A DNA stretch of 64,000 bases from Coleofasciculus sp. FACHB-T130. Its GTDB lineage: Bacteria > Cyanobacteriota > Cyanobacteriia > Cyanobacteriales > FACHB-T130. The stretch covers positions 62,001 to 126,000 of the forward strand of contig NZ_JACJOG010000053.1 in assembly GCF_014695375.1 (NCBI RefSeq). Direction: 5' to 3'. The notes beneath the pieces are model-generated. The model made no database searches. It saw only the letters and a program-made list of their open reading frames with translations, and was not told the DNA's origin. A program made the position numbers and the translations under genes. The stretch's first letter is position 1. Each line of letters begins with the position of its first letter. Below, piece by piece: positions 55,265-64,000 of the stretch.

Positions 55265-56530
55265 CTAAGTTGCTTCTAAGTTTTTCTTGATGCGAACAGG
55301 CCAGACGCCAAAAGCAATCACACGCGCCGGGATATCGCGCAAAATCGGTAAACGAAACAAGAATGGCGGCTTAAATGTCTGGGTCGAGTCAATCGCCTTC
55401 GCAATAACTCGCTGCTGAACCAAAGACTGAAAGGCTTGAATAATCCGCGTCGGTAACTCCCGCTGGCGCTGTACTTTCGCCAAGTCGCTTTCTTGCAATT
55501 GTCCTTTTTTCAGCGGCTCACTCAGCACATTTGCAGCGACCACTGCATCCTGAATCGCGTAGTTAATGCCAACTCCACCAACTGGCGACATGACGTGAGC
55601 CGCATCGCCAATCAGCAGCAAACCAGGGCGATACCAACGCTTGACGCGGCTAGACTCGACGGTAAGCAGCGCCACTTGGCTCCAATCATGTAATTCTTGC
55701 ATCCGGTCTGCAAACAAGGGTGATGTCTCAGATACAGACTGACGCAAAGTTTCTAAACCCGCTTCCCGCAACTGTTGATAGCTACCTTTGGGAATTACAT
55801 AGCCAACCTGCCAATAATCAAAGCGGTTCAGCAGAACTAAAAGGCGACCGCCAGCAACGCGCCCCATTGTTTCTTCGGGATCGTCCGCTTTGCGAGGTAA
55901 GCGGAACCAAAGCACATCCATTGGTGGCGAAGTCTTGATCGGTTCCATCCCGGCTAATTGGCGGATGCGAGAGAAGCGTCCGTCTGCGCCAATGGCCACT
56001 TGACATCGGACTTCATGCCAGCCGCCGTGTCCCCGGTAGCGTACACCCTGGATGACCCCATTTTCTTCAATCAACTCCTGTACGTTTGCTCCCATCACCA
56101 TCTGAAAATTTGGATAGCGTTTCGCTTCTTCAGTAATGAATTGCAGGAAATCTACCTGGGGAAGCATGGTGATATAGGGGTACTTCGTCTTCAAGTGGCT
56201 GAGGTCAACAAATCGAATCGGCCCCTCGGTCGTCTTCAGAGTAAGACTGGGAACCTTTGTGTGACGCATCTGCAACAAGCGATCCGCCAAACCGAGTTCA
56301 TCCATGATTTCCATCACCGATGGATGAATGGTGTCTCCCCGAAAATCGCGGTCAAAATCCTTGTGTACCTCCAGTAACATTACCGGAATGCCTTGACGGG
56401 CTAGAAGAAGCGCTAGAACAGCCCCCGCAGGCCCTCCACCGACAATGCAGCAGTGTGTTTGCTGTACATCGACAATGTCGTGGGTCGTGGCGGGTATCTT
56501 AGTCTGCGGAGGAGTTGGAATTGCGTTCAT
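55265..56530 (-). CDS. FAD-dependent monooxygenase (PHBH/UbiH type)
   Basis: A 421-residue flavoprotein. CCIVGGGPAGAVLALLLARQG near 26-46 is the ADP-binding GxGxxG motif, and LLLIGDAAHVMSPVGGVGIN near 310 is the second FAD motif (GD). GDTIHPSVMEIMDEL is the conserved region after the first domain. It hydroxylates an aromatic or quinone-like substrate in relatives; the substrate is unknown. The start is ATG at 56530, with AAGAGG eight bases upstream; GTG at 56539 is less likely. It begins 23 bp after ndhK on the same strand. Confidence 0.88.
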   Translation of the reverse strand: MNAIPTPPQTKIPATTHDIVDVQQTHCCIVGGGPAGAVLALLLARQGIPVMLLEVHKDFDRDFRGDTIHPSVMEIMDELGLADRLLQMRHTKVPSLTLKTTEGPIRFVDLSHLKTKYPYITMLPQVDFLQFITEEAKRYPNFQMVMGANVQELIEENGVIQGVRYRGHGGWHEVRCQVAIGADGRFSRIRQLAGMEPIKTSPPMDVLWFRLPRKADDPEETMGRVAGGRLLVLLNRFDYWQVGYVIPKGSYQQLREAGLETLRQSVSETSPLFADRMQELHDWSQVALLTVESSRVKRWYRPGLLLIGDAAHVMSPVGGVGINYAIQDAVVAANVLSEPLKKGQLQESDLAKVQRQRELPTRIIQAFQSLVQQRVIAKAIDSTQTFKPPFLFRLPILRDIPARVIAFGVWPVRIKKNLEAT

Positions 56531-56553
56531 CTTGAACACCTCTTGAAATCAGT

Positions 56554-57294
56554 TCAACTAGAGGCGATCGCTTCTGTTTCTAAAATCGGCTGGGAAAGAA
56601 CAGAGGCTTGCATTCCCATCGTTGCAACTAATTCTTTGGGTGCATTCACCCGACTGGGCGATTCTAAATATTCACCCGTAACGGCTGGCGAAACTACCTT
56701 CATCTGGTGGCGAATGCTGTAGTATCGATGAGTCTGAGCAATGATATCTCGCTCCTGCATCGAGTCATTGGCAATTTTCTTACGCAGTTTAATAATTGCA
56801 TCAATCACGGCTTCTGGTCTGGGAGGACACCCCGGCAGATAAACATCGACCGGAATCAACTTATCGACTCCCCGCACCGCTGTTGGTGAGTCTGCGCTAA
56901 ACATACCGCCGGTAATCGTGCAAGCACCCATTGCAATGACGTACTTGGGTTCTGGCATTTGTTCGTAGAGGCGCACCAATGTTGGAGCCATTTTCATAGT
57001 GATGGTGCCTGCGGTAATCATCAAGTCAGCTTGACGAGGACTTGCCCAAGGTTTCAAGCCAAATCTGTCAAAATCAAAACGGGCTGCAAACATCCCCATC
57101 ATTTCAATAAAACAGCAGGCAGTCCCAAACATCATAGGCCACAAGCTGGAGAGGCGTGCCCAGTTGTAAAAATCGTCTACGGTTGTCAAAACGACATTTT
57201 CCGAAAGACTATGGGTAATCTCAGGTCGTTCAATGGGGTTGAGAATCTGAGTTTTTTGATTGTCAGGTTCAATAATGGTTGCTGTCGGATTCAT
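56554..57294 (-). CDS. ndhK: NAD(P)H-quinone oxidoreductase subunit K
   Basis: A 246-residue NDH-1 subunit that carries iron-sulfur cluster N2 in the peripheral arm on the thylakoid membrane. The four cluster cysteines are present: Cys60-Cys61 (GTACCF), Cys125 (MGACTITGG) and Cys156 (YLPGCPPRP). AGGAGG lies five bases before the ATG. In cyanobacteria ndhK normally sits in ndhC-ndhK-ndhJ; here neither neighbour is present, and instead an FAD monooxygenase follows. A deleted second copy lies upstream. This may therefore be an extra NdhK rather than the housekeeping one. Confidence 0.94.
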   Translation of the reverse strand: MNPTATIIEPDNQKTQILNPIERPEITHSLSENVVLTTVDDFYNWARLSSLWPMMFGTACCFIEMMGMFAARFDFDRFGLKPWASPRQADLMITAGTITMKMAPTLVRLYEQMPEPKYVIAMGACTITGGMFSADSPTAVRGVDKLIPVDVYLPGCPPRPEAVIDAIIKLRKKIANDSMQERDIIAQTHRYYSIRHQMKVVSPAVTGEYLESPSRVNAPKELVATMGMQASVLSQPILETEAIASS

Positions 57295-57328
57295 TTTGTC
57301 CTCCTTTAGCTCAATCTATAAACGCTTG

Positions 57329-57691
57329 CATCGAGAATGTTGTGGGTCTCGATCCGCATAGAAGTTGGAATTGCGTTCATCTTGAACACCTCGTGAAATC
57401 AGTTCAACTAGAGGCGATCGCTTCTGTTTCTCATATCATCTGGGGAAGAACAGAGGCTTACATTCCTATCGTTACAACTAATTCTTTGCGTGCATTCACC
57501 CGACTGGGCGATTCTAAATATTCTCCAGTCAAAATCAAAACGGGCTGCGAACGTCCCTTCCATGAAGGCAAAAGCACTCCTGAACAGGATAGACCATAGA
57601 CTGAACAGGGTTGCCCGGTTGTAGAGGTCATCTACAGTTTTTGAGGCAATATTTTTAGAAAGACTACGAGTAATTTTAAATTTCTTTATTG
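57329..57691 (-). pseudogene. Internally deleted tandem copy of ndhK
   Basis: Bases 57329-57528 copy 56455-56680: the last 40 residues of ndhK, the spacer, and the first codons of the FAD monooxygenase gene. Bases 57529-57691 copy the ndhK N-terminus ([26 protein letters not shown]). The central part of about 130 codons is missing at the joint. The C-terminal frame ([13 protein letters not shown]) contains two stops and is out of frame with the N-terminal part; the start codon is lost. This matches tandem duplication of a unit holding ndhK and the next gene's 5' end, followed by decay. Confidence 0.85.
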
Positions 57692-57797
57692 ATTAATGAA
57701 TTCGTTATTCTTTAATAGCAACCTTTTCATAACTAATGAGCAAGCGCATTTTTATTAATTAACAACGAGTAAATTGCAACTCCTCAAGAAAATAGTA

Positions 57798-59954
57798 TCA
57801 GAAGAATTGAAATCGATTGCGACCCTGTTCTTTGGCACGGTACATAGCAGAGTCTGCATTTTTAATTAAGGTATCTACAGTGTTCCCATTAAAAGGATAG
57901 ATGCTAATACCAATACTGACAGTTACGAAGATAGTTTGTCCGTTGAGAATGAAAGGCTGAGATAGGGTTGATAAAGTCTTTTCTGCAACTCTGGCAGCAT
58001 CTTGAACTCTACTAATTGCAGGTAAAATTACTGTAAATTCGTCACCACCCAAACGCGAGACGGTATCGCTGCCGCGCAAGCAACCCGTGAGTCGTTGAGC
58101 GACCATCCGTAGCAGCAGGTCGCCCATGTCATGTCCGAGGGTGTCATTAACCTGCTTAAAGCCATCCAGATCGAGAAACAAAAGAGCAAACAACTGGTTA
58201 TTACTACTACCCCATTCTAGAGCTTGAACCATGCGTTCGTAGAATTGTTTACGGTTAGGTAGACCAGTCAGTGGATCGTGATAAGCCAGATGACGCATCT
58301 GGTCTTCTGAAAGCTTTAATTCGGCGTTAGAACGGATTAACTCTTCTGCCGTTCGTTTCAACTCTTCTTCTATCCGCTTGCGTTCAGTGATATCTCGGAT
58401 GACACCAACTAAAAAAATATTACCGGCAGCATCTTTGTGGAGCGATCGCTTGGTAGCGATTAGGTGAGTTGTACCAAAGATATCCGTAAATTCTTCTTCA
58501 TTTTCTTGCTCCTCACCACCTTGTAACACTTGCTCATTGTTCTGCCAAAAAACTTCAGCCTCATGTTTAGGAAAAAACTCATAAGCAGACTTTTTAAGTA
58601 AAGTTTCTAGGGGATAACCAATAAATTTGCAATATGCCTGATTTAAAATAATCCAACGATGTTCTTTGTCTTTGACAAAAATTGGATCGGGGATGGTGTT
58701 AATCACCTTCTGCAAAAACTCTTTAGAGCGTTTTAACTCCTCCTCCAAATAAGCCAGATGACTCACGATCGCGATCGCAGACCCTACAAGCCCCAGGAGT
58801 GGAGGAATCAGCGGTATCCACCAACCGAAGAGAAAGGCCAGGTAGGAAATACCGAGCAATCCAGCCCCAGCCGCTAAAATACTGAGACCAGACTTTCTAA
58901 GGAGACGCAATCGCCAACTGATATAGGCACCTATCCACGACCAAACCAAAATCCACAAGGCTTCTACGAGATCGGGCCAGACGTTGATTAAGGAACGTCC
59001 GTCCAGAGCAGCGCTCAGGAACGCACTGGTAAAATTGGCTTGGAGTTCGACACCTGAAATCCTTTGTGCGCCTTGGTTGAGACGGCTACTGTAAGGGGTG
59101 TAGAAAAAATCCTGGAGGCTGGGTGCGGTTGAACCAATCAAAACAATGCGATCGCGCAGAAGGCTGGGTTGTACGCGGTTTGCCAGAACATCTACCATTG
59201 AAACAATCTGAAAGCTATTGGGTTGCTTAAAGTTAGCTAATATTTGATAACCCTTGGAATCAGCCGTTACATAAGCCCCATCATTTGATTTAAAAACTGG
59301 GAAGACACCCCTCCCTAGCTGTAGGTAATCAGGGTTCACGCGCGACGGACTCGGAGTAATTCCCTTTTCCTTCAAATAAATCAACGCCAACTGGAGCGCA
59401 AAACTTGTATGTAGTTTGTTATCTACGTGTGCATATAAAAAGCTACGGCGCACCTTACCATCAGCATCAACGACCACATTATTAAAACCAACTTGCTGGA
59501 GACGGTTTAGTACTGGGGATGGTGGAACACCCAAGCTTTTTTCAGTCTTCAATAGTTCAATTCCGATCAAGTTAGGGATAGTTTGACCAGCTTTGATGAA
59601 TTCTGCATGACCGGGTGGTACTGGGAGATCGCGATAAATATCCAGACCAATCGCTCGTGGCTCAAAGGCATTTAATTTTTGTACTAAAGTTGCCATGACT
59701 GCGTCAGGAATGGGCCATTGTCCTACGTGCTTTAAGTCTTTTTCGTTAATTTCGACAATTACCACGCGCTCGTCTATTGGTTCTGAAGGACGCAAACGAA
59801 ACAGCTGGTCTAAGGCTGCCAACTCCCAGGATTGAAACAGTCCAGCCATCCGCAGGATAATGATGCAGCTTGCAACAGCCGAGGAAGCGATCGGCACTCG
59901 GCGCTCTTGTTGAAGCCGTTGCTTCAATCTTGCCCATATACTTTTTTTTAGCAT
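57798..59954 (-). CDS. CHASE2-PAS-GGDEF diguanylate cyclase
   Basis: A 718-residue membrane protein. The N-terminal anchor helix precedes a CHASE2 extracytoplasmic sensor (about 45-310), then three transmembrane helices (about 320-395), a PAS domain (about 415-530) and a GGDEF domain (about 545-715). GGDEF is intact, with an RxxD inhibitory site (RGSD) five residues before it, so it should make c-di-GMP and be product-inhibited. No EAL domain. The start is ATG at 59954; TTG at 59978 would add eight residues. The sensed signal is unknown. Confidence 0.92.
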   Translation of the reverse strand: MLKKSIWARLKQRLQQERRVPIASSAVASCIIILRMAGLFQSWELAALDQLFRLRPSEPIDERVVIVEINEKDLKHVGQWPIPDAVMATLVQKLNAFEPRAIGLDIYRDLPVPPGHAEFIKAGQTIPNLIGIELLKTEKSLGVPPSPVLNRLQQVGFNNVVVDADGKVRRSFLYAHVDNKLHTSFALQLALIYLKEKGITPSPSRVNPDYLQLGRGVFPVFKSNDGAYVTADSKGYQILANFKQPNSFQIVSMVDVLANRVQPSLLRDRIVLIGSTAPSLQDFFYTPYSSRLNQGAQRISGVELQANFTSAFLSAALDGRSLINVWPDLVEALWILVWSWIGAYISWRLRLLRKSGLSILAAGAGLLGISYLAFLFGWWIPLIPPLLGLVGSAIAIVSHLAYLEEELKRSKEFLQKVINTIPDPIFVKDKEHRWIILNQAYCKFIGYPLETLLKKSAYEFFPKHEAEVFWQNNEQVLQGGEEQENEEEFTDIFGTTHLIATKRSLHKDAAGNIFLVGVIRDITERKRIEEELKRTAEELIRSNAELKLSEDQMRHLAYHDPLTGLPNRKQFYERMVQALEWGSSNNQLFALLFLDLDGFKQVNDTLGHDMGDLLLRMVAQRLTGCLRGSDTVSRLGGDEFTVILPAISRVQDAARVAEKTLSTLSQPFILNGQTIFVTVSIGISIYPFNGNTVDTLIKNADSAMYRAKEQGRNRFQFF

Positions 59955-60313
59955 CGACCTGGTTGCAGGGTTATGCAAACAATTTTTTTGTATACACCAT
60001 CGTGATACAACTTTCCTAAGTATGTGTAGATCGCTCGGTGAAAACTTTAAGTCTAGTCAATGAGAGACTTTTTCAAAATCAGAGTTGCTGATTATCCTTT
60101 CTTCAATACTAAGACAGCAGCGTTGTCGCTGTTTTGGCTATCCGTAAAGTGCTAAATAATTGGATGATGAAAGGATACCCCATCATGCCAAAGATTTTGC
60201 CGTAGAAGTATTCGGTTTTAATTTTAGCAACTGCTGAAAAGACCAAATAATTCTACGGCAAATATCTTTTTTTCCGTTTCGGGTGACATCGCTATTTTCT
60301 ATGGCACCCAAAT
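59955..60313. other. Spacer with a long-range inverted repeat
   Basis: About 360 bp between two minus-strand genes. TTTGCCGTAGAA (60196-60207) and TTCTACGGCAAA (60251-60262) are perfect complements 43 bp apart and lie 50 bp past the VKOR stop. They could close the base of a larger RNA structure or end that transcript. The promoter of the CHASE2 gene should lie at 59980-60100. Confidence 0.4.
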
Positions 60314-61258
60314 TTAAAGCCCTGGCAAGGAGTTCTGAAAGTTGCGAGGACCTGTATAACCCGATAAATCAGCCAGTTTCTCTAAAGATTTCACACCTGG
60401 CTCGACCAATTTACCGTTGACTTCCCAGCTGGGGTAGCTTTGAATTCCCGCTTTTTGGCAGATTTCCGCCTGCTTTTGTGGAGCATTGGGATCGGCACAC
60501 TCAACGTAATTGACTTGGCTGAATGCTTCTTTACCAAACAATTGCTTTTGATCGTGGCAGTGAGAACACCAGAAAGCACCGTACATTTTAGCTCCTGCCT
60601 CTTTGAGATGTTTCGCTAAAGCAACTTCTGCGGAGCTAGAGACGGTGGTAATGGGAAATGTTTGCGATCCGGTGGAGGCGGAGCCACCCCCTGAAGCGAC
60701 TGGTGATTTCACAGTGGCATAGACGCCCAGAGTGCTAACTAGGGCTACCATTGCCACGACGATCCCGGTAAAAAAGAGTTGTCCCCAGTCCTCCCAAGCG
60801 CGACCGATCAAGGTCAGCACTAACAAGCTAAGGGAGAAGAAAGCGGAGGCAAGACAGTAGAGACAAACGGCTTTGATTTCAAATGCCAGTAGATACATCA
60901 AGTAGCCGCTGAAAACCGTCATAGCGGTGCCACCGGCAAATAATAGCAACCATGTCCAGTTTTCTAGTTGAGAATGCAGGTCTTTTTTTTCAACTGGGTT
61001 GGCTGCCATTGGAGCGAGGGCAAAAGCGACCATGCTGACATAAGCCAGCAAGCCAAACAAAGTTAAGGGAACACCAAAGACGGTGGCGTAGGGGCTGGAG
61101 AGGACTTGATCGCAACCGCTGGTAGGACAGGCAGCAGAGCCTCCTGTTAGCTTGACTACGGTTAGATAGCCCGTCACTAAGGCACCTAAAATAGCGATCG
61201 CCGCAATCAGCAGACGCGACCAGCGATGAATCCAGGGAGTAGAACGTCGGCGGCTCAT
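60314..61258 (-). CDS. Vitamin K epoxide reductase homologue fused to thioredoxin
   Basis: A 314-residue membrane protein for disulfide formation outside the cytoplasm. The VKOR part (about 15-180) has loop cysteines Cys44 and Cys49 (CPTSGCD) and the quinone-side pair Cys132/Cys135 (CLYC), on four or five helices. The thioredoxin-like part (about 205-300) has the CxxC pair Cys231/Cys234 in FWCSHC. The order VKOR-thioredoxin is the known cyanobacterial arrangement. All redox cysteines are present. The start is ATG at 61258. Confidence 0.93.
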   Translation of the reverse strand: MSRRRSTPWIHRWSRLLIAAIAILGALVTGYLTVVKLTGGSAACPTSGCDQVLSSPYATVFGVPLTLFGLLAYVSMVAFALAPMAANPVEKKDLHSQLENWTWLLLFAGGTAMTVFSGYLMYLLAFEIKAVCLYCLASAFFSLSLLVLTLIGRAWEDWGQLFFTGIVVAMVALVSTLGVYATVKSPVASGGGSASTGSQTFPITTVSSSAEVALAKHLKEAGAKMYGAFWCSHCHDQKQLFGKEAFSQVNYVECADPNAPQKQAEICQKAGIQSYPSWEVNGKLVEPGVKSLEKLADLSGYTGPRNFQNSLPGL

Positions 61259-61421
61259 GTCAGAACTGAGGTAGGAGGGCTGAGAAGTGAGAATAGAAAC
61301 CTGAAGCGCGAAATTATCGCAGGTTAGAGAACTCAGTAAAAAGTTTTGAGATGTTAGTTTTTTGGAGTTAATTTAGAAAACCAACAACTAAAAACTAACA
61401 ACTAACAACTGCAACTAACAA

Positions 61422-62282
61422 CTAATAAGTGACCGAAGAAACTGGCTTGGGTTCCGCTTTGGTCGCAAAGCTGCGTCGGGTTGCTTCTACAAATTGGCTG
61501 ACCCGAATCGGGTCAATGGGCTGCTCGATCCGCCCGTGGCGCTTGAGAGAGCTGGAAACAATCACGCCATCTGCGGCTTGCATCAGCGTAGAAATATTTT
61601 CCCAGTTGGCACCACTACCGATAAATACGGGCGTCCCGTTGGCAGCGGCGGTTGCTAGTTCCAAGTCTTCTAGACTCGGAGGGCTACCCGTCGCCCAGCC
61701 ACTTAAAATGACGCCATCTGCTAAACCCCGCTCAATCGTCTCTTGCACTGCTGTGGTCAGATTCGGGGAACCTAAGGGGCGACCGTGCTTGACTAAGACA
61801 TCTGCCAAAATTTTTACATTACTGCCCAATTCCCGACGGTAACGGAGCAATTGATGCGCCTCTCCCTCAATCAGCCCTTGGTCAGTTGCCATGACCCCAG
61901 TGAGGACATTGACGCGGATAAACTGAGCGTGGACGCAGGATGCAATTGCGATCGCGCTATGGGCATCATTGCGTAATACATTAATGCCTACAGGTAACGT
62001 CACCAAGTTCATCAGCCGCTGGATAATCAGTGTCATTGCACTAACGACCGCTGGATCTACCTGGTTTTTACTAAAAGGGGCGTCAAAGAAATTTTCCACA
62101 ATAATGCCGTTCACGCCTCCCGCAGATAGCGCTGTCGCTTCCTGCTCAGCTCGATCGATAACCGCTTTCAGGCTACCTCCCCAGCGGGGAGATGTCGGCA
62201 GCGGCAGAAGATGAACCACGCCAATGATGGGATTCGGTGTCTTGAAGATTTGATTTAAGTCCACTTGTCTACCTGAAAACAC
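61422..62282 (-). CDS. btpA: BtpA family protein (photosystem I biogenesis)
   Basis: A 286-residue TIM-barrel-like protein. IGVVHLLPLPTSPRWGG, GVNGIIVENFFDAPF, PVGINVLRNDA, FIRVNVLTGVMATDQG, ADVLVKHGRPLG and ADGVIVSSSLKRHGRI are characteristic. In Synechocystis BtpA is an extrinsic thylakoid protein needed for stable PsaA/PsaB. The start is GTG at 62282. It is divergent from rimO across 320 bp that contains a palindrome. Confidence 0.92.
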   Translation of the reverse strand: MFSGRQVDLNQIFKTPNPIIGVVHLLPLPTSPRWGGSLKAVIDRAEQEATALSAGGVNGIIVENFFDAPFSKNQVDPAVVSAMTLIIQRLMNLVTLPVGINVLRNDAHSAIAIASCVHAQFIRVNVLTGVMATDQGLIEGEAHQLLRYRRELGSNVKILADVLVKHGRPLGSPNLTTAVQETIERGLADGVILSGWATGSPPSLEDLELATAAANGTPVFIGSGANWENISTLMQAADGVIVSSSLKRHGRIEQPIDPIRVSQFVEATRRSFATKAEPKPVSSVTY

Positions 62283-62364
62283 CGGCGAATTCTTGCTACA
62301 CCTGTCGGTTCTTCTCCTCCAAGCAGCAAAAATAGCAGTGAAATGAATCGCATCTTGGATGATG

Positions 62365-62390
62365 CCATTCTAGAATTTTATCTAGAATGG
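62365..62390. promoter_or_regulatory. Perfect palindrome between btpA and rimO
   Basis: CCATTCTAGA and TCTAGAATGG with a 6-bp AT spacer, 83 bp upstream of the btpA start. The size and symmetry fit an operator for a dimeric regulator. No T-run adjoins it on either side, so terminator function is unlikely. The protein is unknown. Confidence 0.5.
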
Positions 62391-62498
62391 AGACAGGGGT
62401 AGATACCACTATCCAGTTCCCTACTCTGGTTGGTGAGTGGAAGATAGATTCTTCAACGACTCAACTCCTATCTTCATACCCAAACCGATCCTCCCAGT

Positions 62499-62553
62499 TT
62501 GACACTCACGTCCCACTGGGTAATACACTGCTGTGCCAAGAATAGGGTATAAT
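62499..62553 (+). promoter_or_regulatory. Candidate promoter for rimO
   Basis: TTGACA at 62499-62504 is followed after 16 bp by TAATAC (62521-62526), a near-consensus pair. A separate exact TATAAT lies at 62548-62553 without a good -35. Either would give a leader of 40-70 nt before the ATG at 62603. This is by eye only. Confidence 0.35.
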
Positions 62554-62602
62554 ATTTTGGCTTCAGCTTCTAACAGAATTTCTTTAGCCGTATCTAAACC
62601 GC

Positions 62603-63928
62603 ATGGGCAATAAGCCAACAATTGCAATTTCTCACTTGGGCTGCGAAAAAAACCGTATTGATACCGAACATATGTTAGGTCTGTTGGTACAGGCAGGGTA
62701 CCAGGTAGACAGTAATGAAGAATTAGCAGAATATGTTATAGTTAATACATGTAGTTTTATTGAGGCTGCAAGGACAGAGTCTGTCCGCACCTTAGTAGAA
62801 CTGGCGGAAGCGAACAAAAAGATTGTAATCACAGGCTGCATGGCGCAGCACTTCCAGGAGCAGCTGCTGGATGAATTGCCAGAAGCAGTTGCCGTGGTGG
62901 GCACCGGCGATTATCACCAAATCGTCGATGTGGTTCAACGAGTGGAAGGCGGTGAACGGGTCAAGCAAGTTTCAGAGCTGCCGACCTACATAGCCGATGA
63001 AACAACGCCTCGCTACCGCACGACATCGGAAGGTGTCGCGTACCTGCGGGTAGCGGAAGGATGTGATTACCGCTGCGCGTTCTGCATTATTCCCCATCTC
63101 CGGGGAAATCAGCGATCGCGCTCCATTGAATCCATCGTCGCCGAAGCCCACCAGCTAGCCTCGGAAGGAGTCCAAGAGTTAATTCTCATCTCCCAGATCA
63201 CTACCAACTACGGTCTGGATATTTACGGGAAGCCGAAACTGGCGGAACTTCTACGGGAGTTGGGAAAGGTTAACATTCCGTGGATTCGGATGCACTATGC
63301 CTATCCCACAGGCTTAACACCAGCCGTCATCGAAGCAATTCAGGAGACTCCTAACGTATTGCCCTATTTGGATTTGCCGTTACAGCACTCCCACCCGGAA
63401 ATTCTCCGCGCCATGAACCGACCTTGGCAGGGACAGGTAAACGACCAAATTATTGAGCGGATTAAAACAGCTCTGCCTGATGCTGTACTGCGAACCACTT
63501 TCATTGTCGGGTTCCCTGGCGAAACGGAAGAGCATTTTGCACACTTGCTACAGTTCGTCCAGCGCCATGAATTTGACCATGTAGGTGTGTTTACTTTTTC
63601 TCCAGAAGAAGGCACCCCTGCCTTCACCTTGCCCAATCAACTGCCCCAAGAAGTCATGGATATCCGCAGGGATGCCTTGATGGAAGTTCAGCAGCCAATT
63701 TCCTTGAGAAAAAATCAAGCTTGTGTCGGCAAGATGGTTGATGTCTTGATTGAGCAAGAACATCCAGAAACTGGGGAATTAATCGGTCGATCTGCCCGAT
63801 TTTCTCCGGAGGTAGACGGATTAGTCTACGTCCAAGGCGACGTCCCATTAGGTTCTATAGCATCGGTGGAAATTACAAGCACTGACATCTACGACCTGTA
63901 TGGTCATGTCGCCAAGCCCGAAGCATGA
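62603..63928 (+). CDS. rimO: Ribosomal protein S12 methylthiotransferase RimO
   Basis: A 441-residue radical-SAM enzyme that adds a methylthio group to an aspartate of ribosomal protein S12. The N-terminal cluster cysteines are Cys14, Cys50 and Cys79 (HLGCEKN, VNTCSF, TGCM). The radical-SAM triad is Cys154, Cys158 and Cys161 (GCDYRCAFC). A TRAM domain occupies about 375-440. [10 protein letters not shown] replaces the SQDT seen in many RimO proteins, probably a lineage trait. The start is ATG at 62603. Confidence 0.95.
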   Translation: MGNKPTIAISHLGCEKNRIDTEHMLGLLVQAGYQVDSNEELAEYVIVNTCSFIEAARTESVRTLVELAEANKKIVITGCMAQHFQEQLLDELPEAVAVVGTGDYHQIVDVVQRVEGGERVKQVSELPTYIADETTPRYRTTSEGVAYLRVAEGCDYRCAFCIIPHLRGNQRSRSIESIVAEAHQLASEGVQELILISQITTNYGLDIYGKPKLAELLRELGKVNIPWIRMHYAYPTGLTPAVIEAIQETPNVLPYLDLPLQHSHPEILRAMNRPWQGQVNDQIIERIKTALPDAVLRTTFIVGFPGETEEHFAHLLQFVQRHEFDHVGVFTFSPEEGTPAFTLPNQLPQEVMDIRRDALMEVQQPISLRKNQACVGKMVDVLIEQEHPETGELIGRSARFSPEVDGLVYVQGDVPLGSIASVEITSTDIYDLYGHVAKPEA

Positions 63929-64000
63929 AGAATGACAACTCAAGAATGAAGGCTGAAGAACCAAGGCAAATATTAATTCATACTTCAAACTTCATACTTA

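Noticed and set aside
56453-57599. Plus-strand frames over ndhK that resemble each other
   Set aside because: Their similarity reflects the ndhK duplication on the minus strand, not a duplicated plus-strand gene.
62421-62627. 68-codon minus-strand frame across the rimO start
   Set aside because: It overlaps the rimO promoter and start codon on the opposite strand and shows no recognisable family.
1-64000. CRISPR array, rRNA operon, prophage or defence island
   Set aside because: No regularly spaced direct repeats, no rRNA-like sequence, no phage structural genes and no recognised restriction or toxin-antitoxin pair were seen.

Overview
The window looks like chromosome of a non-marine, probably filamentous or large-genome cyanobacterium. 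The octamer GCGATCGC (HIP1) recurs through genes and spacers. Lineage markers include a lone NdhK, BtpA, a VKOR-thioredoxin fusion, DUF1830, cyanophycin genes, a NrtA/CmpA-type transporter and many pentapeptide, PAS and GAF signalling proteins. Coding density is moderate, genes lie on both strands, and several spacers are long. The genus cannot be fixed from the sequence alone.

Layout. 0-7.4 kb: 3' part of carB, a long spacer, a pentapeptide-repeat locus with overlapping frames, a clpS-CPBP protease pair, and an alpha/beta hydrolase. 7.4-13.1 kb: a 1404-residue exported protein joining a haemagglutinin-type (TPS) N-terminus to a C-terminal CHAT caspase-like domain through a Gly-rich repeat, followed by the decayed remnant of a second CHAT gene. 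13.7-18.0 kb: a NrtA/CmpA-like ABC transporter (permease, binding protein, ATPase) with a UspA-like gene. 18.6-22.5 kb: DUF1830, a histidine kinase, a long pentapeptide protein and two tiny unassigned reading frames. 22.8-26.2 kb: cyanophycin synthetase of the short CphA2 type, a CsbD-like protein and cyanophycinase, all on the minus strand. 26.6-34.4 kb: a signalling block with a response-regulator/nucleotide cyclase, a hybrid kinase, a HetZ-like protein, an MshEN-type pilus-like protein and a Crp/Fnr regulator. 34.6-38.4 kb: an M61 peptidase, then a MAPEG/membrane pair divergent from a GAF-LuxR regulator. 38.4-43.9 kb: two damaged IS630-type elements in direct orientation around an XRE regulator and a five-PAS hybrid kinase. 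44-50.5 kb: the glycosyltransferase pair TIGR04283/TIGR04282, nadA, a phosphoesterase, tRNA-Ser(UGA), MgtC-like, an FMN reductase and a SAM hydroxide adenosyltransferase-like protein. 50.6-55.1 kb: two small unknowns, Nif3-like, an ABC exporter and a HAF-repeat protein. 55.2-57.7 kb: ndhK plus an FAD monooxygenase, with a decayed tandem ndhK copy upstream. 57.8-64 kb: a CHASE2-PAS-GGDEF cyclase, VKOR-thioredoxin, btpA and rimO.

The most notable points are: (i) a cyanophycinase/CphA2 locus that could form a dipeptide-recycling loop; (ii) the TPS-CHAT fusion and the neighbouring CHAT pseudogene whose catalytic Cys is replaced by Phe; (iii) a tandem ndhK duplication with one internally deleted copy; (iv) an IS630-bracketed XRE/kinase island; (v) a permuted three-gene NrtA-like transporter operon; (vi) several exact palindromes in promoter regions. 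No CRISPR array, rRNA or phage module was seen. All functions are inferred from motifs read by eye; no database search was possible.
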